Positions 57,058 through 64,000 of a stretch of DNA of 64,000 bases are shown piece by piece. Both the position numbers and the translations under genes were made by a program. The DNA is taken from contig OY294046.1 of the NCBI GenBank assembly GCA_958510825.1, positions 10,332,847-10,396,846 of the forward strand, given 5' to 3'. This DNA is from Brachypterus glaber (lineage: Eukaryota > Arthropoda > Insecta > Coleoptera > Kateretidae). The first letter of the stretch is position 1. Every line of letters begins with the position of its first letter. Below the pieces are notes generated by a model. It was not told where the DNA came from. It worked only from the letters and a program-made list of their open reading frames with translations, and searched no databases.

Positions 57058-57738
57058 AATACCGTAAAGAATGTCAAGCGCGGTGGCCACAATGCGCATA
57101 TGTTACATAATATGTTACATATTATGTAACAATTTTTGTAAGATGTAAGTCTTGAGAAACAATAAAGTATCTATCTATCTATCTAATACCGTAAAGAATG
57201 TCAAGCGCGGTGGCCACAATGCGCATATGTTACATAATATGTTACATATTATGTAACAATTTTTGTAAGATGTAAGTCTTGAGAAACAATAAAGTATCTA
57301 TCTATCTATCTAATACCGTAAAGAATGTCAAGCGCGGTGGCCACAATGCGCATATGTTACATAATATGTTACATATTATGTAACAATTTTTGTAAGATGT
57401 AAGTCTTGAGAAACAATAAAGTATCTATCTATCTATCTAATACCGTAAAGAATGTCAAGCGCGGTGGCCACAATGCGCATATGTTACATAATATGTTACA
57501 TATTATGTAACAATTTTTGTAAGATGTAAGTCTTGAGAAACAATAAAGTATCTATCTATCTATCTATCTAATACCGTAAAGAATGTCAAGCGCGGTGGCC
57601 ACAATGCGCATATGTTACATAATATGTTACATATTATGTAACAATTTTTGTAAGATGTAAGTCTTGAGAAACAATAAAGTATCTATCTATCTATCTAATA
57701 CCGTAAAGAATGTCAAGCGCGGTGGCCACAATGCGCAA
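56973..57738 (+). repeat. 127-bp satellite, copy B (6 units)
   Basis: TAATACCG starts at 57057, 57184, 57311, 57438, 57569 and 57696. One interval is 131 bp because of one extra TATC tetramer. Confidence 0.95.
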
Positions 57739-58735
57739 ATGTTTGACAAATAAACATGAGGGCACAAGTTTTCAAAAAAATTAAAAAAAGAGAATGAAAG
57801 ATCCAAAAAAAATCAGAATAATTAATTAATAGAAATTTTCGAATCAATTTGAAAAAAATATTTTGAAACAAAAATGTTATACTCGCTGATCTTGAAGACA
57901 TGTTAAGTGACAACGAAAACCAAGAGCTAACCCTGTTAGTAGAATCTATATATTATACAACTATCAACAGTAAAATCTAAGGTGCTGTTTCGGAATATAA
58001 TGGACTTTAATCCTCAAAAATGACAGTTGACTTAATAGTTCTGTATTTAATACCATTTTAGCTTATCATATATGAATTCTGGTCAGAGAATTTAAATCAG
58101 TTCACAGAAATAGTCTGTCAATTTTTAATTAAGAAAGGAATAGTTAAATGAAATTTTTGGTAATGTGTTGAAAAAAAATGCAGAATACTATATTTAATTT
58201 TTGTCATCCTCTGTTAGAACATTAATTATATAATAATAAATGATTGACAAACAATTTGTCATTAATAAAGACAGAAAGAAATACATTATTATGCATATTT
58301 TTTAAGAAATTAAGTTTTAGAAAAACCTTAATGATACTTTTTCCGCGATTTTTTAAGATTTGCTTACAAATTTTTATTTATATTAACGTAATGTATACTT
58401 CTAATTTTAAATAAGTATACATTACGTCATCACAAAATTGACTATTGTTTGATTTTTTTAAAGTAATTTTGACGCAAATTTTCATTTTCAACCATAAATG
58501 ATGTGGTCAAAAAGAGAATTTTTTAAGCTTTATAATGATGTATCACACGACCTCCCTTTCCATTAAAACAAAATCCCCCCTGTCCCTGCCTCCATTGTGC
58601 CAACTAAGCATATCAAATATACCAATAAATTATTTGGGTTATGTTATATAATATTATGAATATCAAGTTGATATCTAAGGACGTTTAAAAGTTAAAGAGG
58701 GGGCGGAATTTTGACACGCTCTACATTATCATAGC

Positions 58736-59340
58736 TTGTTTTGAAAAATAATTTTTTCTACGACTGCTTTAGAATGTAAGCAAATGCACACACTTTTCAA
58801 ACACAGAATGAATCCATTCTAGCTCTAGATATGGTATGAATATTCCGTATCGAGAGCACAGTAGTGCCATCTCTTGTTTATAAAAAGTAAAGAAAACTGT
58901 AATAAAATTAGCGTATATATATATATATATATATATTACCATGAAATATTGAACAATTTAATGCAATTTAATGTTTTGCGTTAAAATTACATAAAGTTTA
59001 TTAGTTTTTCTTAATATTTGACCAGTTTTTTATCAATTTAGTTCAAAAAATTAAAACTGCTCCATCTATTGTTAAATATTTAAACCTGATATATGTCACA
59101 ACAATCTGACATAACCTTCAATTTTTGCATTATAATTTGTAAATATGTGCTAAAATTAAATAAAAATCTTTTCTAACTACTGATTTGATAAAATTATTAA
59201 ATACAATTAATTCCTTTATTTAAAAATATGTGTTTTGTTGCATTTACAATGTCGAGTCACAAAAAACATTATTTTTAACCTTGTCCGCAGTTTAAAGCCA
59301 TACAGTGTTTCATATTTGCAGTCGAAGAAAAACTATAGTC
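58736..59340. other. Unassigned, with (TA)n
   Basis: 58736-58805 mirrors 28445-28500. A TA run lies at 58915-58936. No gene. Confidence 0.45.
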
Positions 59341-59450
59341 TACAACACGTATGAAATAGTCATTGCGCGCTCGCGGGACCGTCATACTTGCCTGCCGGCT
59401 CGTATGACAAACTTTCCGCTCGCGCGGAATATTGTCTATTCCATACTACT
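59341..59450. repeat. Short palindromic GC-cored MITE, copy 3
   Basis: ACAACACGTATGAAATAGTC ... GACCGTCATACTTGCCTGCC ... CTATTCCATACTACTTATAG: the reverse orientation of copies 1 and 2. The richest in CpG of the three. Confidence 0.6.
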
Positions 59451-59744
59451 TATAGAATATACTATACTCTAAAAGCTTTAAAAGGACAAGCTTTAATGAT
59501 TCGATATATTTGTACCATTATATTTCTACTATTCAAAATATTGAGGAAGGTCTTCTTTTTGTATAAAATTCTTTGTATTTCCATATTGAAGGATATTTAG
59601 AATTCAAAGGAGTCACTTCGTACAAAAGAAACAACTATTTAAATAAACTTCAAAGTTGTAAATATTTGTAAAGTTTCCTGAAAGAACTTTTTGCTCTACA
59701 TTTAGGTCTAAACAATGGTTCAATATATCCGCTAATCGAGAAGT

Positions 59745-61090
59745 GTATACAGGATGATTATTAAATAGTGTCATTGTTTTAGAAAAATATAGAAAAGGTT
59801 CCTATAAACATATGTCCAAAACGGATCGTAAGGGGCGTCGGACTTTACAGCGAAAAACCAACCGCGAAGACCATTACCGCGCAGTCCATTACCGCGATCG
59901 CCATTACCGCGACAAGTCATTATCGCGCATGTCCTTTACCGCGAAGACCATTACCGCGCAGTTCATTACCGCGCAGTTCATTACCGCGAACGGTCTTTAC
60001 CGCGTATGACTTTTACAGCGAAAATCGTTATACATTATTTTTATTTTATGTAAGGGTATTTCCGTGGGATTGATGGCAGTTTGGTTTGGTTAGTTTTGGT
60101 TTTGGTTTGGATTTTTATTGATAAAGTGGAACATTTACTAAATGTACCCATATATCTGTGTTTGGGTTTTTTATGTGTGTTTTTTTTTAAATTTATATCG
60201 ACTGATTTGTATAAATCGCTGATTAATAATAAGTTTAGTACGAATCGTCATGTCGATCGAAATAATAAAAAAGTGCTAGGGGCAAAGACCTCGCTGTATA
60301 TAAACATTTCATATACAGGAAATAAAAGACTGTTAAAAAAAATTGTTAGTGCCTAAATTACGACGTGTTTTGTTGCAAGGGGCGTTTGCATACTTCGGAC
60401 GGAAATGTTTTAAAGGAAACTAGTAATGGCTACAACTCTGAACCAGCAGCTATGTCAGTTAGAACTATTTGATTGTTTGCTGCAAAATATTAATTTTTTT
60501 TATTTTTTTTTTCTTCAAAAAAATTAAATATTTATGCGCGGTATTGGTTTTCGCGGTAAAGTCCATGCGCGGTATTGACCCCTTCGCTGTTATTTTCTTC
60601 GCGGTAATGGCTTTCACGGTAAAGTCCATGCACGGTAAAGTCCATGCGCGGTAACGGTGGCGCGGTAATGGACTGCGCTGTAAAGACCCCTACCCGATCG
60701 TAAGGGAGCATGCCTTATTTTTCTTTTCTTTTTTCTACTTTTTAGTTATATGTAATAGAAGGGTTTTAACTTTAAAAACTTGTTTTTTTATATTATTTTA
60801 TTATGCATTTTTATCCAAAAATCATATTCCATTAACAAACCTACAAAAAAAAATAGGCAGAAAAAGTATGGGCAAAACAGTGAGAAAGCCTGTTTCACAT
60901 GACCTTGGTTAAAATAACTACACAAAAAAAACATGGTGGGATAGGCCTTATTAAGGGATCCTAACTTAGGAGTCCTAAGTCATTAAATAAGAACCGATTC
61001 TTTGGCGCCCCTCTTGAAGGGACGTAGCTCCCTTACAAATCGTTTTTGGATATAGGTTTATCGTAACTTTTTTTAATTTTTGATGTAAAA
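59745..61090. repeat. Diverged family G-like repeat hosting a Foldback-like insertion
   Basis: TATACAGGATGATTATTAAA at the left, GGTTCCTATAAACATATGTC then, after the insertion, GGGAGCATGCC; near 61010-61060 TTGAAGGGACGTAGCTCCCT is the inverted counterpart. The order matches family G, but similarity is low. Confidence 0.5.
59833..60695. mobile_element. Foldback-like element with inverted ACCGCG arrays
   Basis: 863 bp flanked by identical 9-bp duplications GATCGTAAG (59824-59832 and 60696-60704). The left third (59845-60010) is an irregular tandem array of about 16-bp units of the type CATTACCGCGCAGTT; the right end (60535-60685) is the inverted array (CGCGGTAATGG, CGCGGTAAAGTCC). The ends are GGGCGTCGGACTTTACAGCG and the mirrored CGCTGTAAAGACCCCTACCC. 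A 9-bp duplication and inverted arrays of short repeats are the marks of Foldback/MULE-type elements. ORFs inside (59812, 60081) have no recognisable product. Related words occur at 51565-51730 and 55587-55750. Confidence 0.75.
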
Positions 61091-62240
61091 TGGCCTTAAA
61101 AAAATAAATGTAGCTATTTAAAAATTATACTGTATAATATAACAAAGGGAAACATTAAAATTTTTCATTATTCCTAAAGATATATGAAACTAATGATTTT
61201 TTGTTTCTCATTAATATTAAGGAACTGAATATTTTATTTAGTAAACGGAATAATTACTGTGATCCCGTGAAAAACAATCAAAATAGGTTTTTATATACCA
61301 GGGGCCCCAAAACAGTGCTAGAACGGTAGTGTCTAAATTTCAAAAATTTTCAAATCGTCTTAGACAAAAAATTCTTGGATATAAATTTGTTTTATGAAAA
61401 AATAAGCAACTTTTTTTTTTAATCTCCGTCCGTCTGTCCCTCTGTTCGTCTGTCCGTCTGGTGTTACGTTTTTTGTGGATACGAAAACTTAAGAACGAAT
61501 AATCCGATCGACTTGAAATTTTCAGGAAAAATCAAGTTCTACGAGGGGAAGATCCCTATTGTTTTTGAAAGCAATCCCCCCAAAAACAAAAAAGTTATGG
61601 GGGGTTAAATTTTAAAAAAAATCGAAAAAAAAAAACTGAAAGAAAATTACGATTACCGTAACTTTTTCAGGAAAAAATACTTTTATTATAATTAGAAAAT
61701 TATTGTAACCGTATAATATATTATAAAATATTTTATAATATAATTATCTTACTTGTTGTACATACCTATAGGTATAGGCCTGCATCATTATTATTTAAAC
61801 TTTAAACTAAAAGCAACTTTCAAAAAATTTACGAGTTAATTAAAACCAAGATTATTCCCTGTAAAAACCGTACGAGCCTCATAAACTTAAAAAATCTGAA
61901 AAACGAAAACTTGCGGACCATACTTTTGCGATTCATAAAAATAATGAAACTGAACATGTGCAGTTAAATCGAGTTACATATGAAAACCGGCAGCAATTTC
62001 GGATATGATTTGTTAGCGCCATAAACATTATTACCATTTAAATTTATAATAGGATGGGATGAAAATAAGGTACGTGCAGGTATTATGCCCATGCTAACGT
62101 ATAATTTCTGATAAATTTTAAAGAAGATAACTTCTAAACAAAATAATACTTATAGAGCCCAGATTACTTATTTATGTTTAAGTTATTAAAGAAAAACATG
62201 AAAAAAAGTAAAAAAATAAAAAATTATAGGACATTTAAAA
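61091..62240. repeat. Repeat fragments, no gene
   Basis: 61330-61690 resembles 9760-10060 (GTCCGTCTG run, CCTATTGTTTTTGAAAGCAA, CCCCCCAAAAACAAAAAAGT, TTATGGGGGGTTAAA). The rest is unassigned. Confidence 0.45.
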
Positions 62241-63320
62241 AAATGTACCAATTGGCCATATTACCAATAATGGTAATATGGCCACATATAAAATAAATCA
62301 TATTTTTCTAAATATTATCAAATTAAGTATTTATTTATGCATTTTTTATTGCCTTAAAAAAAAAATAAAACAGTTAAACAAAAACGGTACACTTCATAAA
62401 ATATAAAAAAAAACAATTAATGGGTTTAGGTAAAGTAAAATATACTTAATAAGTATTTTATACTTGGTATTTTTTAAAAAATTATTCACAATCTGAATAA
62501 AAAATGGTTTCTTGTAATTTTCTGTTAGTTTAACATAATCCTAATCTTAACCTAAATCCATCGCCAAGCCTCATAGCAGGAAGCTTGCTTATTGGTGCTT
62601 ATGGCCATATTACTAAACACACAAACTGGTCATATTACTCTACATTGTAATGTAGAAGATTACCTAAATTTTTATTGAAGTTACGTTTACTGACTGAAAT
62701 TCTATATAGACCAACTGTTAAATAGGACGTTTTACTATAATAAAATCACTAAAATCGTTGGAGAATTTAAACCATAACTAGTGGCGCGGTCTAGCGCTTG
62801 TTAGAAACTCAAAATATTGTAATAAAAAATTTTTCATTCTAACTTTTTGAAATATGGCAAATTGGCCATAATAAATACATGGCCATAATACTGCAACCAC
62901 CTTATATTTTTTAGACGGCCATACCGAAAATATATTCGTTCTGTTTAATTTTTTTTAGGTAAAGGAGTCGCGACTAGTCGGTTTCATATGCATGTAAGTA
63001 CCTAAAGTATTGGTTTAAACGTCATAGTGACTCATACTGAAAGTGTGGGCCACGCGGGGAACGGAACGTAAGAGGGTAGACCAAGTATAGGCAATGCGGG
63101 TAAGGAAGCGTGAAGCGGGAGGGTGCTTTAAGCAGTCACTATCACGTTTTAACGAATTAGCCTATATCAAAAGTAAAACTAAAGACGTATTCTATCCGAA
63201 AACACACGTTCGGGTATTGGTAGGCAACTTTATGTAGAATATACATTTTATTATTGTCAAAGACTTAAAAGACAGTAATTATTTTTATAGTGGCCGTCTA
63301 AAAAAATATTGTGTGTGCCA
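62241..63320. repeat. Tract with dispersed TGGCCATATTACC words
   Basis: A perfect hairpin of 14-bp stem, TGGCCATATTACCA / TGGTAATATGGCCA, lies at 62253-62284. Variants of the word recur at about 62602, 62628, 62867, 62882 and 62928. TTTTTTAGACGGCC (about 62918) and GGCCGTCTAAAAAAA (about 63293) are inverted. 63012-63155 contains an inverted pair TAAACGTCATAGTGACT / AGTCACTATCACGTTTTA. No gene. Confidence 0.45.
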
Positions 63321-63332
63321 TTAGGGTGGACC

Positions 63333-63526
63333 TTATATTTTTTAACCCTGGATAGTATGCAATTTGTGATTTCTCCCAACTCCATCTAACTAGGGCTTTC
63401 CGCGTCTCAGTACCTTTCGAACATTGAGTTTAAGCTCCAAATCCGAGTGGAGAAGTTGGTATGTTGCACAGTGATTTTTCACGTGTTTATTTAAAGTTTG
63501 AAGGCGTAAATAATATGCCGTGTCTG
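63333..63526 (-). mobile_element. MITE family D, diverged copy
   Basis: Reverse of 23714-23922: GCCGTGTCTGTAAGT at the right end, TGAAAAATCACTGTGCAA-type inner words and CTTTCGAACATT / AAAGGTACTGAGACG in shared order. The left end is eroded. Confidence 0.6.
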
Positions 63527-64000
63527 TAAGTACCTAATAATAAACACAAGCCGTGAAGATATGTAATGCTACGCATTCCATCATATATTATTCACAGTAA
63601 ATGGTATAGTGCATTTTCCCAAATACTTAAAAAAATAATTAAAAAAAAAGTACGTTTTTTATGTATACTGACCTGAGGAATCATATTTCAAAAATAAAAT
63701 TATAAAAAAGTCACACAGAAAAAAGGTTGGGACAAAAAACTAATAAGGCCCCCAAGCAATGCATTGTACGCTTCATCGCAAGTGCTCAACATTCGAGTGT
63801 TTTAACCAATGAAACCACGCGCCAGCTGCCGCGTGCGCGATTCTTTTACTTACTTCTACTGCATCTTGAAGTTGAATAAACTATAAACTTTTAATAATAA
63901 TTTTTGTTATACAGATTTGCTTTTCACCCGTCAAACAAGGAACTTTTGGCAAGAATTATGTAATCCGTTAATCGCTTTTAATTTTTAGCATCAAGTATTT
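63527..64000. other. Repeat end then unassigned sequence
   Basis: 63535-63625 mirrors 10178-10290 (GTAATGCTACGCATTCCAT, ATTATTCACAGTAAATGG). The remainder, including a GC-richer patch at 63770-63850, has no recognisable gene. Confidence 0.45.

Larger units (their letters stand above)
55420..58735 (+). repeat. Segment copy B, right of the assembly gap
   Basis: 3316 bp, beginning at the first base after the gap and matching copy A from 51398 to 55219. After 58735 unique sequence continues (CTTGTTTTGAAAAATAATT). It contains the second versions of the retrotransposon tail, satellite and 3' flank. Confidence 0.95.

Noticed and set aside
51398..58735. True recent segmental duplication
   Set aside because: Both copies abut a 200-N gap exactly at their ends; an unmerged contig overlap explains this better.
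59812..60009. 65-codon Arg/His/Tyr-rich protein
   Set aside because: Translation of the CATTACCGCG word array of the Foldback-like element.

Overview
The window looks like a piece of an insect nuclear genome: very AT-rich, intron-bearing, poor in host genes and packed with DNA transposons, MITEs, 5'-truncated non-LTR retrotransposons and fold-back elements. There are no operons, ribosome-binding sites or bacterial genes. The species cannot be named from sequence alone. Letter names for repeat families (A, B, C, D, G) are mine.

Host-type genes are few. (1) A three-exon plus-strand gene (23166-23208, 24565-24595, 25083-25326) encodes a secreted protein of 105 residues. Splice phases agree, the signal peptide spans exons 1 and 2, and polyadenylation signals follow the stop. 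Its introns are full of MITEs and one long hairpin. (2) One minus-strand exon (28876-29053) carries the signature of SLC16-type monocarboxylate transporters. (3) A decayed minus-strand lipase-like exon lies at 47945-48191. (4) A 42-codon ORF at 49166-49294 and exon-like pieces at 19019-19071 and 40790-40855 are weaker.

Region by region: 0-2.4 kb, GTTACGTAA-type repeats and a reverse-transcriptase (RT) fragment. 2.6-3.6 kb, an inverted-repeat element built of AAGATAAT/ATTATCTT words. 3.9-9.4 kb, a 230-bp satellite of about 22 units whose unit is itself a MITE; a solitary MITE sits at 24126-24356. 10.9-12.2 kb, one MITE inserted at a TA inside another, with an uninterrupted copy at 29.4 kb. 12.7-13.6 kb, a tRNA-derived SINE head split by a MITE. 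14.4-19.0 kb, a damaged RAG1-related (Chapaev-like) transposon folded into a 660-bp inverted repeat and split by a CR1-like retrotransposon. 32.6-38.6 kb, nested insertions: a palindromic Chapaev-like MITE beside a family-G repeat that holds a hAT-like element that holds an intact 3.17-kb Chapaev-like transposon. That transposon has a 668-residue transposase, 189-bp terminal inverted repeats and a 4-bp target duplication. 41-51 kb, mariner-like and fold-back elements, an RT fragment and two hammerhead ribozymes. 51.4-58.7 kb, the same segment twice on either side of a 200-N gap; this is almost certainly an assembly duplication whose copies differ in the length of a 127-bp satellite (10 versus 6 units) grown from a retrotransposon tail. 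59.7-60.7 kb, a Foldback-like element with inverted arrays of ACCGCG words and a 9-bp target duplication.

The most notable items are the intact RAG1-like transposon with its MITE and fold-back relatives, the MITE-to-satellite conversion, the LINE-tail satellite, the hammerhead ribozymes, and the small secreted gene missed by ORF calling.
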